DNA of 57,822 nt, from NCBI GenBank assembly GCA_017530965.1, contig JAFXLS010000039.1, positions 1 to 57,822 on the forward strand, read 5' to 3'. The position numbers and the translations under genes were made by a program. This document shows, piece by piece, positions 9,159 through 18,550 of the stretch. Origin of the DNA: Fibrobacter sp. GTDB lineage: Bacteria > Fibrobacterota > Fibrobacteria > Fibrobacterales > Fibrobacteraceae. Positions within the stretch are counted from its first letter, which is position 1. Each line of letters opens with the position of its first letter. Under the pieces are notes generated by a model. The model was not told the origin of the DNA and did not search any database. It saw only the letters and a program-made list of their open reading frames with translations.

Positions 9159-9404
9159 ATGTTCGATACAAATCTTTTAGATATTCTTTGCTGCCCCGAA
9201 ACTAGGGGTAAGTTGAAATTAGCGTCTGACGAATGTTTGGCCGCAGTGAATCAATCTATTTCCGCCGGTACGCAAAAGAACGTTGCCGGTGAAAAGGTGA
9301 CGGAACCTTTGACCGAGGCTCTTGTTACCGAAGACAATTCCAGGGTGTATCCGGTTCGCGAAGGAATTCCCGTTCTTTTGGCGGACGAAGCAATTTTGCT
9401 CTAA
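9159..9404 (+). CDS. Trm112-like small protein (UPF0434 family)
   Basis: An 81-aa protein of the Trm112/UPF0434 family; eukaryotic Trm112 activates methyltransferases, while bacterial homologues have no settled role. It begins with FDTNLLDILCCPETRGKL, matching the family start (LL.iLaCP.c.g.L), and ends with SRVYPVREGIPVLLADEAI, the equally typical pr.GIPvmL.deA. The middle is longer and less conserved than usual. Of the expected zinc ligands only the CC pair near residue 11 is seen, so metal binding is doubtful. The next start is 9 bases after its stop. Confidence 0.8.
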   Translation: MFDTNLLDILCCPETRGKLKLASDECLAAVNQSISAGTQKNVAGEKVTEPLTEALVTEDNSRVYPVREGIPVLLADEAILL

Positions 9405-9413
9405 GAGGTGTTT

Positions 9414-12086
9414 ATGGCGGTAACGTTGGAATCACTTAGAAAGTCTGTAGGCAAGAAAAATGCCAGCTCCATGGTGTTTGCATGGCTTGCAGATCTCGAA
9501 CGTGTAGCGGGTGAGCTGGACAAGGCTCTGCAGAGAGTCGATGGCGGCCTCACGCTGTACCCGAACGATATTTCGGCAAGGCTGGTTCGTGCGAAGATTC
9601 TTATTCAACTTGAAGCCTACGAGCCTTGCGTTGAAGAATGTGAACGCATCATCGTGATGGATCCGTTCAATCTGGCTGCACAGCAGATTATGGGCGATGC
9701 CTATGACAAGTTGGGCATGCAGGCCGAACGTAACGTCTGTTACCGTCGATTGCACGACATGGATCCGCTGAACACCTTCTGGAAAGAAGAATACGATGTC
9801 GTACTGGAAAGTACGGCTGCCGCTGCTGCGGTTGGTGCCGCTGCGGATTCCGAATTTGTCATGTCTGACAGCACCCAGGATCTTGGTCAGGCCTCTACCG
9901 AAGAAACGTCCTCGCTGGATATGTCCTTCGACGACAGTGCTGAACCTTCGACCGAGGATGCCGGTACGGAGTCCTTCGAAATGCCTGCGAATGAAGATTC
10001 CTTTGATTCGGCGGAGTCGGATGACCCCTTTGCATCTCTTGCGGCCATGCTTCCCAATGGCGATGCTGCCGAAGATTCGACGATGGAAGATTTGTCTGCT
10101 TCGTTGGAATCGGCCATGGATTCTATCAAGACCGACGAGTCGGAAACGCTTGCCGAAGAATTCGGCACGGACGAAAATATTTCCGGATCCGACGTCTCGT
10201 CGGCCCTGTCCGACATGTTCGGTCTAGACGATGATCTGGAACCTGAAGAAACCACCAGCGCCAGTCCCTTTGCAAATGCTGCCGCTTCCGGTGCGGATAT
10301 TCCTACAAGCATCGACGACAATGCCCTTTCTAATGCGGCCTCCGTCTTCGAAACGCCTGCTGCAGAAGACAAGCCCCAGAGCATCGACGATGCCTTCGGC
10401 GATATTTTCGGCGAAGATGAACTTCCCGAAGAAAAGCCCCAGGAACAGGCGGAACCGCAGAAGGAATCTTCTTTCGGTTCCATTGAAGACCTTGCGGAAT
10501 CTCCCCTGAACGAAGGTATTGAAGACCTGGATGGGGATGGCGAATCCCTGTTTGAAAAGTCTGCCGAAGTGTCTGCTCCGGTTGAAGACAAGCCCCAGAG
10601 CATCGACGATGCCTTCGGTGATATCTTCGGTGAAGACGAACTTCCTGAAGAAAAGCCCCAGGCGGAAGCGGCTCCTCAAGAAGAATCTCTCGATTTGCCT
10701 GGATCTCTGGCTGAAGAAAGCCCTGCTGAAGAAGAAGGCGGCTTGTTCGAAAAGTCCGCTTCTGCAGACATGAACCTGACGGGCGATATCGGTCTTGCCG
10801 AACCGGCTGCTACGGTTGCTGACGAAAAGCCGGCAGAAGACGCTCCGACGACGATTGACAATGCCTTCGATTCTATCTTCGGTGACGATGAACTCCCTGA
10901 AGAAAAGCCTGCTGAAGATTCTCTGAATCTCGAATCTCCCATTGATAATCTCTTTGCCGACGACAAGCCTGCCGCTGAAGAAGAACTTACGATGGCAGAT
11001 GATGCTCCTGCATTGGAATCTCCTATCGACAATCTTTTTGCTGATGATGCTCCTGTTGCAGAGCCCGTTGCCGAAGAAGCTCCTGTGGCAGAAGAACCTT
11101 CCATTGAGGAACCGGTTCCCGAAGTTCCGGCTGCAGCAGAACCCGCTGTGGAAGAAACGCCTACGATTGTTCAGCCTACATCGGAGAGCTCCTTTAGCGT
11201 AGATAGCGCCTTTGATTCGATCTTTGGTGCCGACGATGATTTACCTGAAGAGAAACCGGCCGAAGCTGCAGCCTCTGTAGAAGCTCAGCCTGCTCTTGAC
11301 GAAACGGTGTCGCTTGAAGAACAGGTGAACAAGGCTGAAGCTGAACTTGAAATGCCCGAGGTGAAGGCTGAATCTTCGGATTTGGCTCAGGAAATGGGCG
11401 GTGCCTTTGCTTCCATGTTCGGCAATACGGATGATGATCTGGACTTGCCTGAAACGGCTGCTCCTCAGACGGAATCCAACGAACAGGAACTTACGGGTGC
11501 TCCGGTTGAAGAAGGCTTTGCAAAGTCTGCCGACATTGCCGAAGATGCACTCGAAAGTGATATCGACAAGTCTTTTGATAATTTGTTCGGAAAAGAGGAC
11601 GACTTGCCGACAGAAGAAAATCGCACTGCAGTCCAGGCAGATGCTGCCCCGGCTGCTCCTGCCGATGTGGCCGAAGCTGTTCCGGAAACTCCGGCGGCTG
11701 AACCCGCTCAGGATTTGGATTCCCTGGAATCTGAAGTTTCCGGTGCCTTCAAGGGCTTGTTCGATATGGACGATGATGCCTTGACCGAAGAAACCAAGCC
11801 CTCCAACAAGGGTGTCGATTTCTTGATGTCTGGCGATTCGGACGATGAAATTTCTGCCGGTCTGATTAACGACCCCGATGCTCCGCTGGACCGAGGCGCT
11901 CAGGATTTGGACGATAGCCTGAATACCCGTACCTTGGCTGAAATTTATTTTGACCAGGGCTTGTACGGCAAGGCTCTCGAAATCTACAAGGACTTGGCTC
12001 AGAAAGAACCTGATAATGAAGACATTGCGGTTCGTCTTTCCGAAGTTGAAAAACTCTACAACGAAAAGTTCGGAGGTAACGCCTAA
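9414..12086 (+). CDS. TPR protein with ten repeated acidic F-x-x-[ILM]-F motifs, upstream of PilT
   Basis: An 890-aa acidic protein without signal peptide or membrane segment. Start chosen at ATG 9414 behind an AGAGG ribosome site. Residues about 20-120 form TPR-like helices (DLERVAGELDKALQRVDGGL and onward). Residues about 130-800 are low-complexity, rich in Glu, Asp, Ala and Pro, and carry about ten copies of a motif of the type IDxAFxxIFGxDDLPEEKP. The C-terminal 60 residues are another TPR unit (TRTLAEIYFDQGLYGKALEI). The TAA stop overlaps the ATG of pilT by one base, so it is probably a cytoplasmic partner or regulator of the pilus machinery, loosely like FimV in layout (inference). I know no named family for the whole protein. 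Confidence 0.75.
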   Translation: MAVTLESLRKSVGKKNASSMVFAWLADLERVAGELDKALQRVDGGLTLYPNDISARLVRAKILIQLEAYEPCVEECERIIVMDPFNLAAQQIMGDAYDKLGMQAERNVCYRRLHDMDPLNTFWKEEYDVVLESTAAAAAVGAAADSEFVMSDSTQDLGQASTEETSSLDMSFDDSAEPSTEDAGTESFEMPANEDSFDSAESDDPFASLAAMLPNGDAAEDSTMEDLSASLESAMDSIKTDESETLAEEFGTDENISGSDVSSALSDMFGLDDDLEPEETTSASPFANAAASGADIPTSIDDNALSNAASVFETPAAEDKPQSIDDAFGDIFGEDELPEEKPQEQAEPQKESSFGSIEDLAESPLNEGIEDLDGDGESLFEKSAEVSAPVEDKPQSIDDAFGDIFGEDELPEEKPQAEAAPQEESLDLPGSLAEESPAEEEGGLFEKSASADMNLTGDIGLAEPAATVADEKPAEDAPTTIDNAFDSIFGDDELPEEKPAEDSLNLESPIDNLFADDKPAAEEELTMADDAPALESPIDNLFADDAPVAEPVAEEAPVAEEPSIEEPVPEVPAAAEPAVEETPTIVQPTSESSFSVDSAFDSIFGADDDLPEEKPAEAAASVEAQPALDETVSLEEQVNKAEAELEMPEVKAESSDLAQEMGGAFASMFGNTDDDLDLPETAAPQTESNEQELTGAPVEEGFAKSADIAEDALESDIDKSFDNLFGKEDDLPTEENRTAVQADAAPAAPADVAEAVPETPAAEPAQDLDSLESEVSGAFKGLFDMDDDALTEETKPSNKGVDFLMSGDSDDEISAGLINDPDAPLDRGAQDLDDSLNTRTLAEIYFDQGLYGKALEIYKDLAQKEPDNEDIAVRLSEVEKLYNEKFGGNA
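10365..10443. repeat. 79-base direct repeat, copy 1, in the acidic TPR gene
   Basis: Nearly the same as 10584-10662, differing mainly at synonymous positions. Encodes one full copy of the IDDAFGDIFGEDELPEEKP unit, which suggests recent duplication within the gene. Confidence 0.8.
10584..10662. repeat. 79-base direct repeat, copy 2, in the acidic TPR gene
   Basis: Partner of 10365-10443. The reading frame and encoded peptide are the same; only a handful of third-position changes separate the copies. Confidence 0.8.
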
Positions 12087-13198
12087 TGGCTGAACAGCAA
12101 CCGCAACTTCGTATTGAAAAATTATTGCGTGAAATGGTGAACCATGGTGCATCCGACTTGCACCTGCGCGTGGGTGTTCCGCCTGTTTACCGAATCAACG
12201 GTGCCTTGCAGCGTCTTTTCGATGTGAAGGTGGATTCCCTGATGATGGATTCCTTCTTGGATGATATCATGAACCGCGACCAGAAGCAGCGTTTTGAAGC
12301 CAACAAGGAATGTGACTTTGCCGTGGGTGCCCGCGACATGGGCCGTTTCCGTGTGAACGTTTTCCGCCAGCGTGGTTCTATCGCTGTGGTGATTCGTCAC
12401 ATTAAGGCAAAGATTCCTGCGTTCGAAGATTTGCATCTGCCCGAAGTGATTCGCGACATGTCGCTCACCAAGCGTGGCCTTGTTCTTGTGACGGGTACGA
12501 CTGGTTCGGGTAAGTCGACGACGCTCGCCGCCATGCTGGATTACATTAACCAGAACGAAGCGGTGAACATCATTACGGTCGAAGACCCGATTGAATACCT
12601 TTACCGCGATGACAAGGCGATTATTTCGCAGCGTGAAATCGGCGTGGATACGCTTTCTTACGCCAACGCCCTGCGCGCCGCTCTCCGTCAGGATCCGGAT
12701 GTGCTTCTGGTGGGCGAAATTCGTGACTTGGAAACCATGCAGATTGCCATGACGGCTGCCGATACGGGCCACATGGTGTTTGCAACTATCCATACCACCA
12801 ACGCCACCGAAACCATTCACCGTGTGCTTTCCATGTATCCGCCGCACCAGCATGACGAAATCCGCTTGCTGCTTTCTGAAGTGCTCGCCGGTATCATTTC
12901 GCTCCGCTTGTTGCCGACCAAGGATGGCAATGGGCGAGTGCCTGCAGCTGAAATTCTGGTGAATACGGCTGCTATCAAGGAATATATCGAAGATAAGGAC
13001 AAGAACGACTTGATCGAACAGGCCATTGCTGAAGGTCACATGCAGTACCGCAGCCAGACCTTCGACCAGGCGCTCCTTAAGCTTTACGAAGAAGAAAAGA
13101 TTTCCCTTGAAACGGCTATGAACGCTGCAACGAACCCCGATGACTTCGATCTTAAGATCCGCGGTATTTCGGGTACGTCCGAACGCAGCTGGATGTAA
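12086..13198 (+). CDS. pilT: Type IV pilus retraction ATPase PilT
   Basis: Hexameric AAA-like secretion ATPase that depolymerises type IV pili at the cytoplasmic base. 370 aa, the usual length. The N-terminal domain includes GASDLHLRVGVPPVYRINGAL; the Walker A is TGTTGSGKSTT, followed by the Asp-box region TVEDPIEYLY, the Walker B area DVLLVGEIRDLETM, and the His box HMVFATIHT. The AIAEG motif near the C-terminus (residue about 312) is the PilT-specific retraction motif. Coupled to the acidic TPR gene by a one-base overlap and followed by a hairpin terminator. No other pilus gene lies in the window. Confidence 0.96.
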   Translation: MAEQQPQLRIEKLLREMVNHGASDLHLRVGVPPVYRINGALQRLFDVKVDSLMMDSFLDDIMNRDQKQRFEANKECDFAVGARDMGRFRVNVFRQRGSIAVVIRHIKAKIPAFEDLHLPEVIRDMSLTKRGLVLVTGTTGSGKSTTLAAMLDYINQNEAVNIITVEDPIEYLYRDDKAIISQREIGVDTLSYANALRAALRQDPDVLLVGEIRDLETMQIAMTAADTGHMVFATIHTTNATETIHRVLSMYPPHQHDEIRLLLSEVLAGIISLRLLPTKDGNGRVPAAEILVNTAAIKEYIEDKDKNDLIEQAIAEGHMQYRSQTFDQALLKLYEEEKISLETAMNAATNPDDFDLKIRGISGTSERSWM

Positions 13199-13228
13199 GC
13201 TGTTTCGGAATTCGAAATCGATTTATAA

Positions 13229-13259
13229 AAAAGTCCTCCGCCATTGCGGAGGACTTTTT
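13229..13259. terminator. Bidirectional rho-independent terminator between pilT and the beta-helix lipoprotein
   Basis: AAGTCCTCCGC and GCGGAGGACTT form an 11-bp stem around CATT, with A-tracts before and T-tracts after, so it can serve both converging genes. Confidence 0.9.
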
Positions 13260-13282
13260 GGTGGGTTAGGGAGGTTTTTAAA

Positions 13283-15433
13283 TTAGTCGTTGTAGTAAAC
13301 GGAACTTCCAGATGGGAAAGTAACGTTCTTCTGGTAGCCGGAAGTGTTGCTTACCTGAGCGGGCTGACCCGTAGTAGCGACCATGTATCGACCTGAAATT
13401 GTTGGTTTGAAAGCGACGTTAGATGTCCCGTAGTAGCTGCCGGTCGTGAAGCTGACATTATAGTTGGTGCCTTTTTCCGAAGATCCACTGCTGAATCCGA
13501 GAACCGTTTTGCTGGTGAGGCTTGCTGTGCCGTCGGCATCGAAGGAGCCGCCCATGCCACCGCTAATCTGGCATTCTACGATGACTACGCCGCCAGAGAT
13601 CGTGAGTTCGCCGTTGCTGTCAATGCCGTCGGTGTCACCGGAGCCAGTCTTTGCGTGGTGTACGCCGCCCGTAATGGTCAGGAAACCGCTGCTGCTTCCC
13701 ATTCTACCGCCCATGCCGCCTCCGGGGCCGAATCCCCAGTTTGACTGGCCGCTTTGATTGGTGTTGCCTGAACCGTCGTTGCCACCCGCTGCATTCCAGG
13801 CGTCATTGGTTCCGTAGACATCGGTAATGCCACCGTTTGCCTTGATGTACCATGCTTCCAAACCTTCGTAGGAATTGGTCACGTAGATGGTTCCATCATT
13901 GATCATGAGTGTAGAATCTGCGTGAACGCCGTCGTTCTTGGGGGCGGCAATGGTCGTGTAGCCTCCGTTAAAGTAGACGTTCAAGTTGGAATGCACTCCG
14001 TCATCACCAGAAGAAATGTCAATTTTCCCGGCGTTGATGTAAACCCTGTTGTCAGAGACAATGCCTTTGCCGGTCGAGGTTACTTTGACGGTTGGCTCGG
14101 AAACCGAGTCTTGGACGATGATATAGTTGTAAGCCTGGATACCGTCATCGCCAGCCTTGGTAATGGTGATGTTGCCGCCTTTGATATTGACTATACCTTT
14201 GTTGTCTACTATAGCGCCTTCATCTTCGCCTTCGTCGCTCTTGATGCCGTCGCCGTTGGTCGTTGCGATGGTAATGTTGCCGTTTTCGATATCCACGGTG
14301 TTCTTGCCTTTCAACCCATTATTCACTGCGGTTACGTTGACGGTCGTTGCGCCGCGGAAACGCAGGTCGTTGCTGGTGTGAATGCCGTTGTTGTAGTTGC
14401 CCTTTACGATCAAGGTGCCTTCGCCTTTAATGGTCAAGTCGTCCTTGGCGTAAATGCAGGCACCGGTGGTGTCCACTTTCGTTTCGTTGTTGGAATTCAC
14501 GTAGGTGAATGTCTTTGTTCGGGTGCTGCCGTCGCTAAGCGTGTTGGTGGTTCCGTTTTTGGGAACCACGAAAGTTTTGCTGGACATCTGTGCGTAAATG
14601 GGAGCGTCTGCCGTATTGGTGAGCGTAAGCCCGCGCAAGTTCAGATAGACACCCGAATCGCTCTTGGGGGAGTAAACGCGGATTTGGGCGTCGGCACCGC
14701 TGTAGGAACCGCTAAAGTCGTAGTCGCCGGCGCAGGTGATTACGACTTCGCCACCGGTGACCGTAACGCAGCTGTTGTTGTTTTCGACGCTTGCACCGTT
14801 TGCGGTATAGCTGATGGTGGGCACATTCCCGTTGGAGATAGTAGTGGCGCTGCTGTTGGGCGTAACAATGGAACTACTAGATACGGGCTTTGTCGATTCA
14901 GAGGAGATGGAACTTTCGGAAATCGAAGAGCTACTAGCCGGTGTTGACTCCGCCAGTGAGGCCTTGTTGCAGTCTGCGTCAAAGTAGTAGAGGGTTCCAT
15001 CCTCATTTTTGTAGTAAGAAATGCCGTTGATTGTATAAAGTGCTTTTTCCGTAGTACAGGTGTTTGTTTTGCTTGCCGAACCAGTGGAATCTTCTGTAGA
15101 AGACTCGTTGGTCGGGGTTGTGCTAGAGTCGTTTGAAAAGTTGCCTGTATTATCGGGCTGTTCCGTAGAACCGGATTCCTGCGATGCTTCGGGGAATCCG
15201 TAAGATCCGTCGGCATTGATCCAGAAGGCAAGCGTTCCTTCGGGATCAAGACATAGTGTTTCTCCGCTGGCGCCCTGCATGGCGGTATAGCCGTCATAGG
15301 TGCATGCGTTCGTGATGGTTTCTGTAATGTCTGCAAGATCGTCTTTCGGTGTGGTGGAGCTGTCGTCGGAACATCCTACCATAAGACCAAACGATACAAG
15401 AGACGTAATTCCCAAACAATTCCTTGTAAGCAT
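13283..15433 (-). CDS. Carbohydrate-binding beta-helix lipoprotein (Cthe_2159-like)
   Basis: A 716-aa lipoprotein predicted to be surface-exposed. Start chosen at 15433, where GAGGA lies just upstream and the product begins MLTRNCLGITSLVSFGLMVG followed by the lipobox Cys and SDDSS; the longer open frame lacks a sensible signal. Residues about 30-210 are a variable Ser/Thr-rich linker. Residues about 220-700 have short strands with repeated IxIxGG..I...GDDGI turns, the pattern of the Cthe_2159 family, a parallel beta-helix from Clostridium thermocellum that binds acidic polysaccharide/cellulose. In a fibre-degrading organism a role in polysaccharide contact fits (inference). A ten-base C-tract (coding-strand view) sits in the 5' leader. 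Confidence 0.85.
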   Translation of the reverse strand: MLTRNCLGITSLVSFGLMVGCSDDSSTTPKDDLADITETITNACTYDGYTAMQGASGETLCLDPEGTLAFWINADGSYGFPEASQESGSTEQPDNTGNFSNDSSTTPTNESSTEDSTGSASKTNTCTTEKALYTINGISYYKNEDGTLYYFDADCNKASLAESTPASSSSISESSISSESTKPVSSSSIVTPNSSATTISNGNVPTISYTANGASVENNNSCVTVTGGEVVITCAGDYDFSGSYSGADAQIRVYSPKSDSGVYLNLRGLTLTNTADAPIYAQMSSKTFVVPKNGTTNTLSDGSTRTKTFTYVNSNNETKVDTTGACIYAKDDLTIKGEGTLIVKGNYNNGIHTSNDLRFRGATTVNVTAVNNGLKGKNTVDIENGNITIATTNGDGIKSDEGEDEGAIVDNKGIVNIKGGNITITKAGDDGIQAYNYIIVQDSVSEPTVKVTSTGKGIVSDNRVYINAGKIDISSGDDGVHSNLNVYFNGGYTTIAAPKNDGVHADSTLMINDGTIYVTNSYEGLEAWYIKANGGITDVYGTNDAWNAAGGNDGSGNTNQSGQSNWGFGPGGGMGGRMGSSSGFLTITGGVHHAKTGSGDTDGIDSNGELTISGGVVIVECQISGGMGGSFDADGTASLTSKTVLGFSSGSSEKGTNYNVSFTTGSYYGTSNVAFKPTISGRYMVATTGQPAQVSNTSGYQKNVTFPSGSSVYYND

Positions 15434-15452
15434 TTTTTCCTCGTTTGAAGGT

Positions 15453-15462
15453 GGGGGGGGGG
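15453..15462 (-). repeat. Homopolymer C10 tract in the leader of the beta-helix lipoprotein
   Basis: Ten consecutive G on the plus strand, that is C10 on the coding strand, 20-29 bases before the start codon and downstream of a likely TAnnTTT element. Such tracts can slip during replication or transcription. Confidence 0.7.
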
Positions 15463-15472
15463 TGCTTTTTAG

Positions 15473-15480
15473 AAAAGATA
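15473..15480 (-). promoter_or_regulatory. TAnnTTTT promoter element of the beta-helix lipoprotein
   Basis: Minus-strand TATCTTTT about 40 bases before the start codon, with an ACTTTG word a short way upstream. It would put the transcript start just before the C10 tract. Confidence 0.4.
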
Positions 15481-15681
15481 CATTGCTCAAAGTCTGTTCA
15501 CATATCAAAAAGCCACTTAATAAAAAAAACAGAAAATGAAAAATGGTACAAATTACCCCGTTCGGAACAATTCGCACCAAAATGTTTTTGTTATGGTGAA
15601 TACAGGGAATAAAAAGCTATCTTTTGGCAAAATATCACGCCCCTCAAATTATTGTTAAGATTCTTGAAAAATCGAGACGTT

Positions 15682-17232
15682 ATGAAAAAAGTTTCTAAGC
15701 CGTTTGCCTTCTTGTTGGCATCTATGCTTTCTATACCGGCATTTGCTGCATCGCCTGTGGTCGGTCCCGAAAATGTCCGCAACTTGCGCCTGCTGGAAAA
15801 TTCACCCATGCTGTTCGATCTGCATCGCGTTACCACGGGAGAGGGGCGTCAGTTCTTTGCGTACCCGCACCGCGATACGACATTCCGCAAGAATTTCGTG
15901 GCCAATGAAAAAAATGCGCTGCTGTACTTTGATAGTGAAAATGGCGCAGCGGTTTCGGGACATGGCTCTTTTGAAAACAAGGCACCCCGCATGGCTATGG
16001 CAATGTCTCTTGTGGGGGGCATGGATTATCGCGGCGGTGAAGCGCTGAACGATACCATCTGGCCGGGAATTGACGGTGGAATCTACTTGCGTGGTTATGC
16101 GGATTCCATTGACTTCGTGCTGGATGCCCGTATTTATGACGAGGCGCATTTTGCAACGGAGAGAGAGAAGGATAATCGTCCTAGGTCTTTTGATGGGGAA
16201 TTCCTGGAAAACCAGAAGTCGGAAAATAATTCGGGTCTGGAATACACGAGCTATGCCCGCTACCGCACCCACATCGCCTTGAACTACGATTGGCTGCGTC
16301 TGGATTTCGGTCGCGACGTGATGCATTGGGGCCCGGGCTACTACAATAACCTGAGCTTGAACCAGTTCGCGTTGCCCTACAACATGCTTTCGCTGGACAT
16401 GCAATTTGGCCCCTTGCGCGTACTTTCGTTCTACGGTGACTTGCGTATCTATCATAGCTTTGACGACAAGAATATCGATAACACCCGCAACATCTTTGGT
16501 CACCGTTACGAACTTGCCGTGGGCAATGCCACCTTCGGTATCAGCGAACTTCAAATCCAGTACGACAACCTGAAACCCTGGCTGTTTGTTCCGACGGTTC
16601 CCTTGTTCATGGAAAAGGGAAACTACTCTGAAGACAGCAATAACGGTTCTCTTTCTTTCGACTTTAACTACCGCCTGTTCCGTTCGCTCCGTGTCTACAG
16701 CGAATTCTTCCTGGATGACATGGAAAGTCCGGTGAGTCTCGTGAAAAACGACAACATCGAAGCCAAGTGGGCTTGGATGGCCGGTATGCATGGCGCCCAT
16801 GATTTTAAGATCAATACCCATTTGCTTGAATCGGGCTTTATCGCGGAATATGCACGCATCGAACCTTACGTGTATTCTCACTTCCATGAAAATACGGCCC
16901 AGATGGCCCATTTGGGTCGCCCCTTGGGAAACCAGGCTGGCCCCAATAGCCAGACTATTGACTTTACCGCTTATGGTCGTCTGGACCATCATATTTTTGC
17001 CTCGCTCCGTAACACCTGGTTCTGGAAGGGTACGGATTACGGCAGTGCCGTGAACGACACGACTCCCCGTCATGACCATATGAAAATTCATAAGCGCTTC
17101 TTGAAGGGCGCGAAAATGGAATATTCCCTGACTCCGTCTATCAGCTACGAAGGCCAGTACGTGTTCTTCTTGGGCGAAATCACCCTGTTCAACGATGAAA
17201 AGGTTTACTTGAGAACCGGATTCAAGTGGTAG
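15682..17232 (+). CDS. Wzi-like outer-membrane beta-barrel (capsule assembly family)
   Basis: A 516-aa exported protein. Start at ATG 15682, giving MKKVSKPFAFLLASMLSIPA with a cleavage site after AFAA; the frame is open ten codons further up but without a signal. The body is rich in alternating aromatic strands, as in an outer-membrane barrel, and carries RLDFGRDVMHWGPGYYNNLS followed by ALPYNMLSL, the WGPG pattern typical of Wzi, which binds capsule polysaccharide at the cell surface. Ends in a strand-like GFKW. Only three bases separate it from the next gene, although the two functions are not obviously related. The assignment is by motif only. Confidence 0.7.
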   Translation: MKKVSKPFAFLLASMLSIPAFAASPVVGPENVRNLRLLENSPMLFDLHRVTTGEGRQFFAYPHRDTTFRKNFVANEKNALLYFDSENGAAVSGHGSFENKAPRMAMAMSLVGGMDYRGGEALNDTIWPGIDGGIYLRGYADSIDFVLDARIYDEAHFATEREKDNRPRSFDGEFLENQKSENNSGLEYTSYARYRTHIALNYDWLRLDFGRDVMHWGPGYYNNLSLNQFALPYNMLSLDMQFGPLRVLSFYGDLRIYHSFDDKNIDNTRNIFGHRYELAVGNATFGISELQIQYDNLKPWLFVPTVPLFMEKGNYSEDSNNGSLSFDFNYRLFRSLRVYSEFFLDDMESPVSLVKNDNIEAKWAWMAGMHGAHDFKINTHLLESGFIAEYARIEPYVYSHFHENTAQMAHLGRPLGNQAGPNSQTIDFTAYGRLDHHIFASLRNTWFWKGTDYGSAVNDTTPRHDHMKIHKRFLKGAKMEYSLTPSISYEGQYVFFLGEITLFNDEKVYLRTGFKW

Positions 17233-17235
17233 TTT

Positions 17236-18549
17236 ATGCAAAAGCCTGAATTGTTAGCTCCCGCTGGGGACTTGATTCGTATGAAGTACGCTTTTGCGTA
17301 TGGAGCCGATGCCGTATATGCGGGGCAGCCCGCCTTTTCGCTCCGTGCCCGCGAAAACGGATTCAAGAACTTGGATGACCTGGCCGAAGGCATTGAATAC
17401 GCCCATCGCTTGGGTAAAAAGTTTTACCTCACCAGTAACGTCATCCCCCGTAACGTGAAGGTTGAGGCTTTCCAGAACGCATTGCTTTCGGCGATCGACT
17501 TGAAACCCGATGCGTTGATTGTAGCGGATCCCGGTTTTGTGGGTTGGCTTCGCGAAGTGCGTCCCGAGGTCGAGATTCATTTGTCTGTGCAGGCGAATAC
17601 CACCAATTATCTGGCCGCCAAGTTCTGGCGCGATCTTGGTGTGAGCCGCGTGATTCTGAGCCGCGAACTTCGCTTGTCTGAAATCCTGGAAATCAAGAAA
17701 CGTTTGCCGGATTTGGAACTGGAAGTCTTTGTGCATGGCGCCGTGTGTATGTCGATGTCGGGACGCTGTATGCTCAGCAACTGGGTGACTCGTCGCGATG
17801 CAAACCAGGGAGCCTGTGACAACAGCTGTCGCATGCCCTATCGTTTGTATGCAAATCCGGAACCCCAGTGCGAAAATTATCAGGAGCATGTGGGGGAGTT
17901 TCGTTTACAGCGTACGGATCGCCCGGAGCTTGACCCCATTGCCTTGGACGAAGACACCTGGGGAACTTATTTCATGAGCAGCCGCGATATTTGCGCCATC
18001 GACGTGATTCCCGAACTGATGGCTGCCGGGCTTGATACTTTCAAGATTGAAGGCCGTACCAAGTCGGTGTATTACTTGAGCCAGGTGGTGCGTGCTTACC
18101 GTATGGCAATTGATTCTTGTGCAGCCCAATTTGAACAGGGCGTTGAGCCTGAATTGGTGAAGGTTTCCGAAGAAAGTCGCCGTGCCATTTCCTTTGTGGA
18201 TGGCCGCGGATTCATGCCGGGATTCCTGCGTGGCCCTCTGCCTCAGAATTATGAGTCTACCCACGAGGAGGCTGCCGGTGGTTGCGTGGCTGCCCAGGTG
18301 TTGTCCTATGATTCGAATACGAATTCTTTCAGGGTCAATGTCAAGACGCCTTTTTCCATTGATGACTCGCTGGAATTGATGACCCCGTCGGGAATGGCTC
18401 CCTGCAAAGTTTCTGCAATGAAGGATTTCAAGGGTGCCGATGTGGATCGATTGCATCCGGGGACTGAAGGTGTTGTTTTCTTACAAGATTGTGATGAATT
18501 GCTTTCTTTTAAGATGCCTTACTCCTTTTTTGTGCGTAAAATCACGTAA
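17236..18549 (+). CDS. trhP: Peptidase U32 family protein, TrhP (YegQ)-like tRNA hydroxylation protein
   Basis: The TrhP/YegQ group of the U32 family is needed for hydroxylation of uridine 34 (ho5U) in tRNAs, an Fe-S dependent, prephenate-linked reaction. The 437-aa protein begins PELLAPAGDLIRMKYAFAYG, continues with GADAVYAG, and holds the signature EVFVHGAVCMSMSGRCMLSN followed by ANQGACDNSCR, which supplies the cysteines for an Fe-S cluster. The C-terminal domain after about residue 330 is the usual small barrel. It might also be another U32 subgroup; the family is certain, the subgroup likely. Confidence 0.85.
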   Translation: MQKPELLAPAGDLIRMKYAFAYGADAVYAGQPAFSLRARENGFKNLDDLAEGIEYAHRLGKKFYLTSNVIPRNVKVEAFQNALLSAIDLKPDALIVADPGFVGWLREVRPEVEIHLSVQANTTNYLAAKFWRDLGVSRVILSRELRLSEILEIKKRLPDLELEVFVHGAVCMSMSGRCMLSNWVTRRDANQGACDNSCRMPYRLYANPEPQCENYQEHVGEFRLQRTDRPELDPIALDEDTWGTYFMSSRDICAIDVIPELMAAGLDTFKIEGRTKSVYYLSQVVRAYRMAIDSCAAQFEQGVEPELVKVSEESRRAISFVDGRGFMPGFLRGPLPQNYESTHEEAAGGCVAAQVLSYDSNTNSFRVNVKTPFSIDDSLELMTPSGMAPCKVSAMKDFKGADVDRLHPGTEGVVFLQDCDELLSFKMPYSFFVRKIT

Positions 18550-18550
18550 T

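Noticed and set aside
13922..14947. 341-aa plus-strand frame
   Set aside because: Antisense to the beta-helix lipoprotein; its Val/Gly-rich composition mirrors the repetitive sense strand.
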